A stretch of DNA of 64,000 nt from Anaerolentibacter hominis (GTDB taxonomy: Bacteria > Bacillota > Clostridia > Lachnospirales > Lachnospiraceae), in the NCBI RefSeq assembly GCF_032380675.1, contig NZ_JAWDIX010000002.1, positions 372,001-436,000 on the forward strand. Direction: 5' to 3'. The translations under genes and the position numbers were made by a program. The stretch's first letter is position 1. Each line of letters starts with the position of its first letter. The notes below the pieces were generated by a model. It searched no databases. It saw only the letters and a program-made list of their open reading frames with translations, and was not told the origin of the DNA. Shown here piece after piece: positions 7,454 through 15,732 of the stretch.

Positions 7454-8998
7454 ATGGGTGAACTGGTGTGGGCGTCTGCCATTGAAAATCTGAACCCCGG
7501 AATGCTGGGGATCAGCCAGCCTGTCGTATATGTTGCTGCCGGACTCTTGGCCGTACTTGTGATATTGTGCATAATTGTCATGAGCCGGTACCTGGGAACG
7601 AAAAGAAACCTGCTTTCCTATGTGGAGCAGGTGGAACTGCTTCAGGATAATCTGGAAGAAGAACAGGCAGACCGGGCGGAGCGGGAGGAGCAGTACAACC
7701 AACTGCTTGAGAAGCTGGAGCTGGAGAAAAAATCGGCAAATACGGACCCGCTGACAGAACTTCAGAATCAACGTGCGTTCAATGAGCTGCTGGATAATGT
7801 AATGGCTACAATCCGAAAAGAAGAAAGAGTGGCAATACTGCATCTGGATCTGGACGGATTTAAAAAAGTGAATGATGAGCTGGGGCATGCGTATGGCGAT
7901 GAGCTGATCATTGACGTGACCCATCGCTTGATGCAGGCTGTGGATGAAGACGATTTCCTTGCCCGGACCGAGGGTGATGATTTTATGATTCTGACCCAGA
8001 ATATAGCGGATACAGGAGCTTACGAAGAAAAACTGAAAAAGATTCAGACGGTGATGAATTATCCGTTTCTTCTGGCCGGCAGGGAAATGAACGTAACAGT
8101 CAGCATGGGAATCTGTTTTGCCCCGAAAGACGGAAGGGTGACCAGAACGCTGCTGCGTAATGCAGATCTGGCGCTGCAGGAGGCGAAGAGAGCCGGAAAG
8201 AATACGTATTTTTATTATTCCGAAGAACTGGAGGAGCGTTCTACCAGCTACATGGAGCAGCAGGCAAAACTGCGCAGTGCTCTTGCAGAAGAACAGCTGG
8301 AACTGTGGTATGAACCCAGAGTAAATATTGCTTCCGGTAAGCTGACCGGATTTGAAGCATCCATACGATGGAATCATCCGGAGGATGGACTCGTGGATTT
8401 TACCGGCTATGCCAAGCTTGCAAATCTGACCGGACTTTCTATACCAATCGGGTATTGGGTGCTGGAACAGGTCTGTGCTCAGATGGAAAAATGGAGTAAA
8501 GGCGGTAAAAAAGGATTCAGTGTTTCCATAAATTTGTTCCAGAGACAACTCAGAGATACAGAATTTGCAGCGAAAGTAAAAGAAAATCTGGAGAAGTACC
8601 ATATTGACAGGGGAAATCTGATATTCGAGATAAAAGAACACAATCTGGTGCAGGCAGCAGAAGAAAATATTAAGGTAATAAATGATCTTTCACAACTGGG
8701 CATAAAAATAGCCTGGGATTGTTTTGGAGAAGAATATGTGGCGATAGAGTACCTGAAAAGTCTTCCGATTCATATCGTTGATATCTCTGGTAATCTGCTG
8801 TTTCATGCACTGGAGCAGGAGGAAAGCAGGAAAATGCTTCAGGGACTGATGCTGGTTGCCGAAGCGCTTGACCTATCTGTTGTGGCGGTTGACATTGAAG
8901 AACCTGCGGAGGAAGAACTGTTAAAGGAGCTGGGCTGCGGGACGGCACAGGGTCTGCTCTATGGGGAACCTCTGCCGGCAGAAAAAATTGTATTTTAA
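7454..8998 (+). CDS. Membrane-anchored degenerate GGDEF-EAL protein
   Basis: A 514-residue protein with one membrane segment (about residues 27-48), a short coiled coil (about 55-95), a GGDEF domain (about 100-260) and an EAL domain (about 275-510). The GGDEF signature reads EGDDF and the RxxD inhibitory site reads DEDD. The first metal motif, LDLDGFKKVNDELGH, is intact. The EAL signature reads EAS, the DDFG motif reads WDCFG, and the catalytic Lys and following Asp of the KID motif are replaced (VDIS). Both enzymatic activities are therefore doubtful. A nucleotide-binding or regulatory role is more likely. GGAGG at 7441-7445 supports ATG 7454. A strong terminator follows. Confidence 0.85.
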   Translation: MGELVWASAIENLNPGMLGISQPVVYVAAGLLAVLVILCIIVMSRYLGTKRNLLSYVEQVELLQDNLEEEQADRAEREEQYNQLLEKLELEKKSANTDPLTELQNQRAFNELLDNVMATIRKEERVAILHLDLDGFKKVNDELGHAYGDELIIDVTHRLMQAVDEDDFLARTEGDDFMILTQNIADTGAYEEKLKKIQTVMNYPFLLAGREMNVTVSMGICFAPKDGRVTRTLLRNADLALQEAKRAGKNTYFYYSEELEERSTSYMEQQAKLRSALAEEQLELWYEPRVNIASGKLTGFEASIRWNHPEDGLVDFTGYAKLANLTGLSIPIGYWVLEQVCAQMEKWSKGGKKGFSVSINLFQRQLRDTEFAAKVKENLEKYHIDRGNLIFEIKEHNLVQAAEENIKVINDLSQLGIKIAWDCFGEEYVAIEYLKSLPIHIVDISGNLLFHALEQEESRKMLQGLMLVAEALDLSVVAVDIEEPAEEELLKELGCGTAQGLLYGEPLPAEKIVF

Positions 8999-9020
8999 TA
9001 GAATATATCCTTGCAGTAGA

Positions 9021-9056
9021 GGTGCAGATTTGATAAAATGAATCTGCACCTTTTTT
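9021..9056 (+). terminator. Terminator after the GGDEF-EAL gene
   Basis: A 10-bp perfect stem, GGTGCAGATT (9021-9030) with AATCTGCACC (9041-9050), is followed directly by TTTTTT (9051-9056). Confidence 0.9.
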
Positions 9057-9229
9057 ACAATAAGATGGGTTACATAGCGTACTGGTATTCCTTTATAGAA
9101 CCAGCCGGCGTTCATTCTGTCTTGTTGTTTTCTGGCAAAGCAGGCTGTCTTGAGACAGCCGTCTATTATCAAATCGTCATCATATCGAAATCTGTCCACA
9201 ATCAACAAATAAAATCGAAGGGAGTTTAG

Positions 9230-9856
9230 ATGTTATACGAAGGATTCGATGAAAGTCGGGTAATATACCGTTTGTTAAAGAATTCACCAGAGGAAAATAA
9301 TTGGGCCGTTCTGCCTTTTTATGATATGCAGATTGCCTTTTTCTATCTGATTGCAGCAGAGGAGGAGGGTATGACTTCTGTTCGTATTGCGCAGAGCTGG
9401 GTGAAAGAGTGGGGAGCAGATTATGAAAGCCTTTATTCCGCCGCGATGCGGAATACACCCAGACTGTTTCCAAGTGAGCTTAGACCGATTGAAGAAGTAA
9501 TAAGTGATCTTCTTCAGGGAGAACTGCCAGGATCGGCAGATGTCATTATGGAAATGGTGAAAAAGGAAAATAAATATCCGATCTATGTGCTGAGCAATCT
9601 TGCGCAGGTTTACGGAGCTACCGCGATGATCTATGAAGGACTTTTGCAGCAGATTGGGGAGACACTGGACTGTGACTATTATCTGCTTCCGGCCAGTGTG
9701 CATGAGGTTTTAATAGTACCATATAATAAGGATTTTTCTAAAAAATATATGCTCGCCATGGTTCATGAGATGAACCTGACCCAACTGCCGGAGGAGGACG
9801 TACTTTCCGACGCCGTCTATTATTATTCAAGAGAGGAACACCGGCTGTTTCTATGA
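9230..9856 (+). CDS. Shortened DUF5688-family protein
   Basis: A 208-residue protein of unknown function. Its middle and C-terminal parts follow the DUF5688 pattern common in Lachnospiraceae: YPIYVLSN, then LLPASVHEVLIVP, then EDVLSDAVYYYSRE near the end. Family members I know of are about 300 residues or more, so this one appears to lack roughly the first 100 residues. The start ATG 9230 has AAGGGAG just upstream, and no matching extension is visible in the 230 bases before it. No membrane segment or catalytic motif is evident. Confidence 0.6.
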   Translation: MLYEGFDESRVIYRLLKNSPEENNWAVLPFYDMQIAFFYLIAAEEEGMTSVRIAQSWVKEWGADYESLYSAAMRNTPRLFPSELRPIEEVISDLLQGELPGSADVIMEMVKKENKYPIYVLSNLAQVYGATAMIYEGLLQQIGETLDCDYYLLPASVHEVLIVPYNKDFSKKYMLAMVHEMNLTQLPEEDVLSDAVYYYSREEHRLFL

Positions 9857-9943
9857 TTCTGTTGCAGCAGTGCAGATGATTATATGTTCCGAGTGCGGGA
9901 AGATTCTGCACAGACCTGGAGTTTATATGAAGGAGGTATCATT

Positions 9944-10600
9944 ATGACTGATCAGGAAATATTACTGGTATTATATAATAACAGTGAAAGTATGAAATCT
10001 GATCTTCAGAACATGAAAACGGACATACATGATGTGAAAACAGACGTAAAAAGTATGAGAGCGGATGTAGAAGGCCTGAAAGCAGACGTAAAAGACCTGA
10101 GAGTGGACGTAAAAGACCTGAGAGCGGACGTAGAGGGCCTGAAGGCGGATGTAAGGAGCCTGAAAACAGACGTAAAAGACCTGAGAGCAGACGTAGAAGG
10201 CCTGAAAGCAGACGTAAAAGACCTGAGAGCAGACGTAGAAGGCCTGAAAGCGGATGTAGAGAGCCTGAAAGCAGACGTAGAGAGCCTGAAAGCAGACGTA
10301 GAGGGCCTGAAGGCGGACGTAGAATACCTGAAAGAAGAAGTGGAGAATCTGAAAGCTCAAGTGGAAGCTTTGCAGGTGAGAATGGATAAACTGGAACTGC
10401 GGGTAACATCCATTGAAGTAACGCTGGAGAATGATATAAATAGCGGTATTAAGCTGGTAGCGGAGGGACATGTTGATCTGAACAGACGGCTGGATGAGGC
10501 ATTAAAGATAGAAAATGAGAGAGAAATGCTGCTCCTGCGTATAAATAATCTGGAGTATGAGGTTAGAAAGATCAAGGAACAGCTGCAGTCAATCGCATAA
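9944..10600 (+). CDS. Heptad-repeat coiled-coil protein
   Basis: A 218-residue protein that is almost entirely predicted coiled coil. After a short N-terminus come about 16 heptads of the form LKADVEG or LRADVKD (about residues 35-145), then a more ordinary helical C-terminus. ATG 9944 follows AAGGAGG closely; an in-frame extension to 9884 lacks such a site. The heptads are encoded by 21-bp tandem repeats at 10046-10339. No signal peptide or membrane segment is seen. It resembles rod-like proteins of unknown function that vary in length between strains. A GNRA-looped hairpin terminator follows. Confidence 0.7.
   Translation: MTDQEILLVLYNNSESMKSDLQNMKTDIHDVKTDVKSMRADVEGLKADVKDLRVDVKDLRADVEGLKADVRSLKTDVKDLRADVEGLKADVKDLRADVEGLKADVESLKADVESLKADVEGLKADVEYLKEEVENLKAQVEALQVRMDKLELRVTSIEVTLENDINSGIKLVAEGHVDLNRRLDEALKIENEREMLLLRINNLEYEVRKIKEQLQSIA
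10046..10339 (+). repeat. Fourteen 21-bp tandem repeats encoding heptads
   Basis: Fourteen uninterrupted 21-base units start with GTA, such as GTAAAAGACCTGAGAGCAGAC. They form two alternating subtypes encoding VKDLRAD and VEGLKAD, and two more diverged units follow. The register is kept in frame, so copy number could change by slippage without a frameshift. Confidence 0.9.
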
Positions 10601-10627
10601 TTATTGCAGAGAATCGATGCTGTGTGT

Positions 10628-10657
10628 AAGGAATCTGTCCGAAAGGACAGATTCCTT
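10628..10657 (+). terminator. Hairpin terminator after the coiled-coil gene
   Basis: A 13-bp perfect stem (10628-10640 with 10645-10657) closes a GAAA tetraloop. The following T tract is weak (CCTTATCC), so termination may be partial. Confidence 0.6.
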
Positions 10658-10688
10658 ATCCATATAATGTTTTGCGGAGAAAAAACTA

Positions 10689-10717
10689 TGGACAATAAAT
10701 AGCGCTTGTGTTATCAT
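10689..10717 (+). promoter_or_regulatory. Probable promoter upstream of tRNA-Arg
   Basis: TGGACA (10689-10694), a 17-base spacer and TATCAT (10712-10717) with an extended TG. It lies about 210 bases before the tRNA. The intervening sequence contains no convincing gene. Confidence 0.5.
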
Positions 10718-10925
10718 ATTATAACGTAATCGGTAAAACATGTTACCTTTACAGTGATACAAAAATGTCCCTTGTCAGGGGAAGGTTTCAAGTTCTCTTT
10801 TGTCTTATGAAGGGCAGAAATGCGTTTGATTTTGAACCGTCTTTTCAGGCAGAGGTGAAACAAATCCATATTGCAGGGGAAATCCTGGTAAATGCGGCAT
10901 GTTCTGGATTTACGAAATGGTTAAT

Positions 10926-10998
10926 GCGTCTGTAGCTCAGGGGATAGAGCACTGGTTTCCGGAACCAGGTGTCGGGGGTTCGAATCCCTTCAGGCGTA
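10926..10998 (+). tRNA. tRNA-Arg (anticodon CCG)
   Basis: A 73-base cloverleaf. The acceptor stem GCGTCTG pairs with CAGGCGT, allowing G-T pairs. The D arm has GCTC/GAGC, and the anticodon stem CTGGT/ACCAG closes the loop TTCCGGA, giving anticodon CCG, which reads CGG. The T arm has the loop TTCGAAT. The discriminator base is A, and CCA is not encoded. A terminator hairpin follows at 11015-11038. Confidence 0.93.
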
Positions 10999-11014
10999 CT
11001 GATACTAAGTGACA

Positions 11015-11038
11015 GAAGCGGATGAAATAATCCGCTTC
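11015..11038 (+). terminator. Terminator after tRNA-Arg
   Basis: GAAGCGGAT (11015-11023) pairs with ATCCGCTTC (11030-11038) around a 6-base loop, followed by TTGCTTT. Confidence 0.75.
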
Positions 11039-11130
11039 TTGCTTTATCATAATCTCATAATTATACACTAAAGTCCCACTGAGATTATGTTGCAGAGGAT
11101 AACAGGCGAGCGTATCGGCGTTTGTTGTGC

Positions 11131-11243
11131 TGTAGCGCAGGCTGGCCTGTGGTGTACAGGGGTATAAGTTTGAAACAAAGTAGTTTCAAACTATTAATTG
11201 GCGCAGTATCGCAGGTAAGCCTGCGATATGCAGGGGTATAAAA
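11131..11243 (+). repeat. Two-hairpin dispersed element, copy A (with an extra degenerate module)
   Basis: The full copy has AGTTTGAAAC/GTTTCAAACT (11167-11176 with 11183-11192), a 14-base linker, then TATCGCAGG/CCTGCGATA (11207-11215 with 11220-11228) and TGCAGGGGTATAAAA, ending at the ATG of the next gene. An upstream module (11131-11168), TGTAGCGCAGG...CCTGTGGTGTACAGGGGTATAAG, is a degenerate version of the second half. AGGGG serves as the ribosome binding site of the following gene. A second full copy lies at 30916-30988. Confidence 0.75.
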
Positions 11244-11843
11244 ATGAAACTGAAATACAAAGCGATGATTTTGCGGGCCTCGTTGTTTATCGTATTGTTT
11301 GGTTCGCTTATATTTACAATGCTCCCCAAAAAGCAGCAGCCGGATAACGCGGATATACTGAATGCTCAGAAGGAGCTGGAAAAGTCAAAGGACGAACAGT
11401 TCATCAAGCTCTTTACGGATTATTATGGAGCCTGTATTTCCACGAATATGGAGCGTCTGAAACCTCTTGTGAGCGATATCCGTATGATAGACGAAGATGC
11501 ACTCAAGAAGAAGTATTATTATATTGAAGAAGTCAGGAATCTGGAGTGCTATGTGGTGGATGGCCTGACGGAAGATACGTATGTGGTTTATGTCTACGGT
11601 GAGTTAAAGATCCGGGAGATCGAAACGCCGGCACCCAGTATGAGCGTTTTTCTGGTAAACCGGGCATTCGATGACAATCTGATTATTTATTTAAATCCAG
11701 TGGATGCCGATGTACAGAATTATATAGATAAGCTCAATGACAGTGAGGCAGTAAAGAACATGATCAGCCGGGTCAATGAAAATATGAGCGGGGCAGTGGA
11801 CAAAGATGACAAGCTCAAAGAATTTATATCCCGCATCAGTTAG
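11244..11843 (+). CDS. Membrane-anchored protein of unknown function
   Basis: A 199-residue protein with a single N-terminal membrane segment (about residues 9-27) and a soluble remainder that is presumably extracytoplasmic. There is no lipobox cysteine after the hydrophobic stretch, so it is probably not a lipoprotein. The soluble part is acidic, with a nuclear-transport-factor-like alternation (FTDYYGACISTNMERL, then VVYVYGELKI) seen in some Lachnospiraceae hypotheticals, but I do not recognise a named family. The start codon sits directly behind the AGGGG of the dispersed element. It precedes the pseudouridine synthase by 12 bases, suggesting co-transcription. Confidence 0.65.
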   Translation: MKLKYKAMILRASLFIVLFGSLIFTMLPKKQQPDNADILNAQKELEKSKDEQFIKLFTDYYGACISTNMERLKPLVSDIRMIDEDALKKKYYYIEEVRNLECYVVDGLTEDTYVVYVYGELKIREIETPAPSMSVFLVNRAFDDNLIIYLNPVDADVQNYIDKLNDSEAVKNMISRVNENMSGAVDKDDKLKEFISRIS

Positions 11844-11855
11844 GGAGAACCGGAT

Positions 11856-12563
11856 ATGGAGAAAGAACGATTAAATAAATACCTGAGCGCGGCGGGAGTC
11901 TGCTCAAGAAGAGAGGCCGACCGCATGATTGCGGAGGGAAAAGTTACGGTAGATGGAAAACCGGCGGTTTTGGGCACGATGGTACATCCGGGACAGAACG
12001 TAGTGTTCTGCGGAAAGCCTGTCGTCAGAGAGGAACCACCGGTTCTTCTTGCCTTTAACAAGCCCCGCGGCATTGTATGCACCACGGACAGCAGGCGGGA
12101 AAAGCAGAATGTGATCGACTATATTCAATACCCGGTGAGGATTTATCCGGTTGGACGTCTGGATAAAGATTCAGAAGGGCTCCTGCTCCTTACGAATCAG
12201 GGAGAATGGATGGATCAGATACTCCGGGGACGAAACGGTCATGAAAAAGAATATATGGTCACCGTGGACAAGGAAATAACAGGTGAATTTATAAAAAAGA
12301 TGTCCGGAGGCGTTCCGATTCTTGATACGGTGACCAGGTCCTGTACGGTGGAAAAGTGCGGCAGAAACCGGTTTCGAATCGTACTCACCCAGGGACTGAA
12401 CCGCCAGATACGGCGGATGTGCGAATATCTGGGATACCGTGTTGTCGCTTTGAAACGGGTACGAATTATGAATGTAAAACTGGGCAGTCTAAAGACAGGA
12501 GAATACCGGGAAGTGACCGGAGCAGAAATCCGGGAAATGAAACGGCTGCTGAAAAAGCAGTGA
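11856..12563 (+). CDS. rRNA pseudouridine synthase, RluB/RluF type
   Basis: A 235-residue RsuA/RluB/RluF-family enzyme that isomerises specific uridines of ribosomal RNA. An N-terminal S4 RNA-binding domain (about residues 4-50, RLNKYLSAAGVCSRREAD) is followed by the catalytic domain with the active-site Asp in GRLDKDSEGLLLLTN. RQIRRMCEYLGY near the C-terminus is also a family motif. The overall pattern is closest to RluF-like proteins, but which uridine it modifies cannot be told. It is followed 24 bases later by ligA. Family assignment secure. Confidence 0.9.
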   Translation: MEKERLNKYLSAAGVCSRREADRMIAEGKVTVDGKPAVLGTMVHPGQNVVFCGKPVVREEPPVLLAFNKPRGIVCTTDSRREKQNVIDYIQYPVRIYPVGRLDKDSEGLLLLTNQGEWMDQILRGRNGHEKEYMVTVDKEITGEFIKKMSGGVPILDTVTRSCTVEKCGRNRFRIVLTQGLNRQIRRMCEYLGYRVVALKRVRIMNVKLGSLKTGEYREVTGAEIREMKRLLKKQ

Positions 12564-12587
12564 TGTGGTCGGAAAGGATGCAGAAAA

Positions 12588-14534
12588 ATGGACGCAAAGT
12601 TTCAGCGCATGAAAGAATTGATAGAGCTTTTAAATAGAGCCGCCCGTTCTTATTATCAGGAAGCCGGCGAGATCATGAGTAATTTTGAGTATGACCGCCT
12701 GTATGATGAACTGACGGATCTGGAGAGGGAGACAGGAAGAATTCTCTCGGACAGTCCTACGATTCGGGTTGGGTATGAGGTGCTCAGTGAGCTGCCGAAG
12801 GAACGCCACGAAAGTCCGATGCTTTCTCTGGACAAGACAAAGGATGTAACAGCCTTAAGCGAATGGCTCGGGGAGAGGGAAGGCCTGCTCTCCTGGAAAC
12901 TGGACGGACTGACAATTGTTTTAACCTACCGGGGCGGAACGCTCTTCAAAGCGGTTACCAGAGGCAACGGCGAGGTGGGCGAGGTAATAACGAACAACGC
13001 CAGGGTGTTTAAAAATATTCCTATACAGATTCCCTGTCAGCAGGATGTGGTGCTGCGGGGAGAGGCGGTAATCAAGTACAGCGATTTTCAGAAAATTAAT
13101 GAAACGATTCCGGAGACGGAGGCGAAGTATAAGAATCCCCGGAATTTGTGCAGCGGTTCTGTACGTCAGCTGAACAATGAGATTACTGCAAAGAGAAATG
13201 TCTATTTCTTTGCCTTTGGTCTGGTGCAGGGAAAGGAGTTCGAGCGGCGGGAAGAACAGTTTCTCTGGATGCGGGAGCAGGGGTTTGATGTAGTGGAATA
13301 CCGAAAGGTAACAGGAGAGACAATCGCTTCCGCAGTTCAGGATTTTGAAGGGAGAATCGAAAAAAATGATTTTCCTTCGGACGGACTGGTTCTGATTTTT
13401 GATGATATTGCCTATGGACAGTCGTTGGGGCGCACAGCAAAATTTCCCCGGGATTCCATAGCGTTTAAATGGCAGGACGAGATTCGGGAAACTGTACTGC
13501 AAGAAGTAGAGTGGAGTGCCTCCCGGACCGGGCTGATCAATCCGATCGCTGTGTTTGAGCCTGTGGAACTGGAGGGGACGACGGTAAGCCGGGCAAGCCT
13601 TCACAATATCAGCATCATGGAGGATCTGGAACTGGGGGTCGGGGATAAAATTACAGTGTATAAGGCAAATATGATTATTCCCCAGGTTGCGGATAATCTG
13701 ACCCGAAGCGGGGTGAAGGATATACCGGACCACTGCCCTGTCTGCGGAGGAGCTGCAAAGATCTGCCAGGAAAATGATGTGAAATCCCTGTACTGCATGA
13801 ACGAGGAGTGCCTGGCAAAAAAGATTAAGTCTTTTTCTTTGTTTGTCAGCCGGGATGCCATGAATGTGGAGGGGCTGTCGGAGGCAACGATGGAGAAATT
13901 CATCAACCGGGGATTTATCCGGGAGTTTTCCGACATATTTCGTCTGGACCGTTATAAAGACCAGATTATAGAGATGGAAGGGTTTGGAGAAAAATCCTAT
14001 CAGAATCTGATTGAATCTGCCGGGAAGGCCAGAACAACCACACCGGCCAGACTGCTGTACAGTCTGGGAATCCCCAATATCGGGCTGTCAAATGCCAAAC
14101 TGATCAGCCGGGAGTTTGAGGAGGATTTTCAGGCCATGCGCCATGCGGACCGGGAGCGGCTGGTAGGGATTGACGGAGTGGGAGACGTGATTGCTTCTGC
14201 GTACTGCGATTTTTTTGATAAAGAACAGAATAATAAAATGGTGGATGATTTATTACAAGAGATTATATTGGAAAAACCGGAGGGATCTGCCGGTGAACAG
14301 ATCTTTGCGGATATGAATTTTGTCGTGACGGGTTCTCTTCATCACTATGAAAATAGAAATGCACTGAAACAGGTAATTGAAGAATTGGGAGGCAAGGTGA
14401 CCGGAAGCGTGACCTCAAAGACGAATTATCTGATTAACAACGATAATCGTTCTTCGTCCTCTAAAAATAAAAAGGCGGGAGAACTGGGTATCCCGGTTAT
14501 AACAGAAGAAGAATTTATGGCTATGTTAGCATAA
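12588..14534 (+). CDS. ligA: NAD+-dependent DNA ligase
   Basis: A 648-residue replicative DNA ligase that seals nicks using NAD+. Domains in order: NAD-binding Ia region, nucleotidyltransferase with the adenylated Lys in KLDG (Lys104), OB fold, a four-cysteine zinc finger (CPVC...CMNEEC), helix-hairpin-helix repeats (about 470-560) and a C-terminal BRCT domain. The sequence is somewhat diverged from Bacillus LigA (KLDG rather than KIDG, several shortened loops) and resembles a ligase subtype found in Lachnospiraceae. Another ligA may exist elsewhere in the genome. ATG 12588 follows GGAAAGGATG. The domain set is complete. Confidence 0.9.
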   Translation: MDAKFQRMKELIELLNRAARSYYQEAGEIMSNFEYDRLYDELTDLERETGRILSDSPTIRVGYEVLSELPKERHESPMLSLDKTKDVTALSEWLGEREGLLSWKLDGLTIVLTYRGGTLFKAVTRGNGEVGEVITNNARVFKNIPIQIPCQQDVVLRGEAVIKYSDFQKINETIPETEAKYKNPRNLCSGSVRQLNNEITAKRNVYFFAFGLVQGKEFERREEQFLWMREQGFDVVEYRKVTGETIASAVQDFEGRIEKNDFPSDGLVLIFDDIAYGQSLGRTAKFPRDSIAFKWQDEIRETVLQEVEWSASRTGLINPIAVFEPVELEGTTVSRASLHNISIMEDLELGVGDKITVYKANMIIPQVADNLTRSGVKDIPDHCPVCGGAAKICQENDVKSLYCMNEECLAKKIKSFSLFVSRDAMNVEGLSEATMEKFINRGFIREFSDIFRLDRYKDQIIEMEGFGEKSYQNLIESAGKARTTTPARLLYSLGIPNIGLSNAKLISREFEEDFQAMRHADRERLVGIDGVGDVIASAYCDFFDKEQNNKMVDDLLQEIILEKPEGSAGEQIFADMNFVVTGSLHHYENRNALKQVIEELGGKVTGSVTSKTNYLINNDNRSSSSKNKKAGELGIPVITEEEFMAMLA

Positions 14535-14558
14535 GGACTGCACTGCTGATTCCTGTCC

Positions 14559-14587
14559 TTGAATTGAGGTCCATTAAATGGTAAAAT
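14559..14587 (+). promoter_or_regulatory. metA promoter
   Basis: TTGAAT (14559-14564), a 17-base spacer and TAAAAT (14582-14587) preceded by an extended TG. The leader is about 100 bases. I see no SAM riboswitch or T-box in it. Confidence 0.65.
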
Positions 14588-14695
14588 GAAAAACAGCAGT
14601 CTAGAAATTGCTAGATTGAAGCAGCCGGTCTTCTGCATTTGCTATGGAAGAAGAAGGTCGGTTAATACAGGAAAGACAGGAAGTGAACGCTTGAT

Positions 14696-15607
14696 ATGCC
14701 GATTAAAGTTGCCAGTGATCTGCCTGCAAAACAGGTCATATTAGACGAGAATATCTTTACGATGGATGAGATCCGTGCGAAAACACAGGACATCCGTCCA
14801 TTGGAGATTGCCATTTTAAATCTGATGCCTCTGAAAGAAGACACGGAAATTCAGCTGATGCGCAGTTTATCCAATACACCGCTTCAGGTTCAGCTGACAT
14901 TTATGACGACAGCCACTTATACAGGCAAAAATACGGCGCTGAGTCATTTAAACCAGTTTTACTGTACCTTTGACGATGTGAAGGAGCGGAAGTTTGACGG
15001 ACTGATTATAACCGGAGCGCCGGTAGAGCAGATGGAATTTGAGGAAGTGGCCTACTGGGAGGAGCTTAAGACGATTATGGAATGGTCACTGACGAATGTG
15101 ACTTCTACGTTTCATATTTGCTGGGGTGCTCAGGCGGGTCTTTACTATCACTATGGGATCAATAAAGTCCCTCTGGAGAAGAAACTGTTTGGTGTGTTTC
15201 CCCACTATGTAATGCACCGGAAGACTCCGTTTATCCGGGGATTTGATGATATTTTCTATGCACCTCATTCCAGACATACCACAGTGCCAAAGGAGGCCAT
15301 TGAAGCCTGTCCGGAACTGACGATTCTGGCGGAGTCGGAGGAGGCCGGCGTATTTGCCGTGATTGCGGGGGAGGGAAGACAGGTCTTCATCTTCGGCCAC
15401 CCGGAATATGACCGGATGACCCTGGATGGGGAATATAAGAGGGATAAGGCCAAGAACCTGCCTATCGAAATCCCGAAAAACTATTATCCAAACGACGATC
15501 CGAATGAAAGGCCGATGCTGAGATGGAGGGCCCATGCCAACGCCCTGTATTCCAATTGGCTCAATTATTACGTGTATCAGATCACCCCTTACGATTTGTC
15601 GAAATAG
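14696..15607 (+). CDS. metA: MetA: homoserine O-acyltransferase, probably acetyl-CoA specific
   Basis: A 303-residue cytoplasmic enzyme that acylates homoserine at the start of methionine synthesis. The catalytic triad residues fit the family: Cys142 in HICWGAQAG, His235 and Glu237 in FGHPEYD. Residue 111 is Glu (TGAPVEQMEF). In the MetA family Glu at this position goes with acetyl-CoA use and Gly with succinyl-CoA, as shown for Bacillus cereus MetA. The product is therefore more likely O-acetylhomoserine. Full length, own promoter, and a strong bidirectional terminator follows. A transsulfuration enzyme that could use the product is at 28791-29972. Confidence 0.93.
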   Translation: MPIKVASDLPAKQVILDENIFTMDEIRAKTQDIRPLEIAILNLMPLKEDTEIQLMRSLSNTPLQVQLTFMTTATYTGKNTALSHLNQFYCTFDDVKERKFDGLIITGAPVEQMEFEEVAYWEELKTIMEWSLTNVTSTFHICWGAQAGLYYHYGINKVPLEKKLFGVFPHYVMHRKTPFIRGFDDIFYAPHSRHTTVPKEAIEACPELTILAESEEAGVFAVIAGEGRQVFIFGHPEYDRMTLDGEYKRDKAKNLPIEIPKNYYPNDDPNERPMLRWRAHANALYSNWLNYYVYQITPYDLSK

Positions 15608-15665
15608 ACTGGAATGGCCGGTATTGGGAATTGATACAGTATGAACCGGACAGATAATGATACAA

Positions 15666-15698
15666 AAAGAAGCAGAATATTTTTTCTGCTTCTTTTTT
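15666..15698. terminator. Bidirectional terminator between metA and the flippase gene
   Basis: A 12-bp stem, AAAGAAGCAGAA (15666-15677) with TTCTGCTTCTTT (15684-15695), has T runs on the right and A runs on the left. It can therefore end transcription of the converging metA and spoVB-like genes. Confidence 0.9.
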
Positions 15699-15732
15699 CA
15701 TATATATAGCAATTTTTAAATTCCATTCGCCC

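Noticed and set aside
9942..10409. Minus-strand frames with LSGLLRL-type repeats opposite the coiled-coil gene
   Set aside because: They are shadows of the 21-bp repeat; the plus-strand gene has a strong ribosome binding site and sensible coiled-coil composition.
10708..10935. 75-residue frame running into tRNA-Arg
   Set aside because: It ends inside the tRNA gene, begins at the -10 region of a likely promoter and has no ribosome binding site.
14535..14695. SAM riboswitch or T-box in front of metA
   Set aside because: The leader is about 100 bases and shows none of the conserved boxes of either class; only a good promoter and small inverted repeats are seen.
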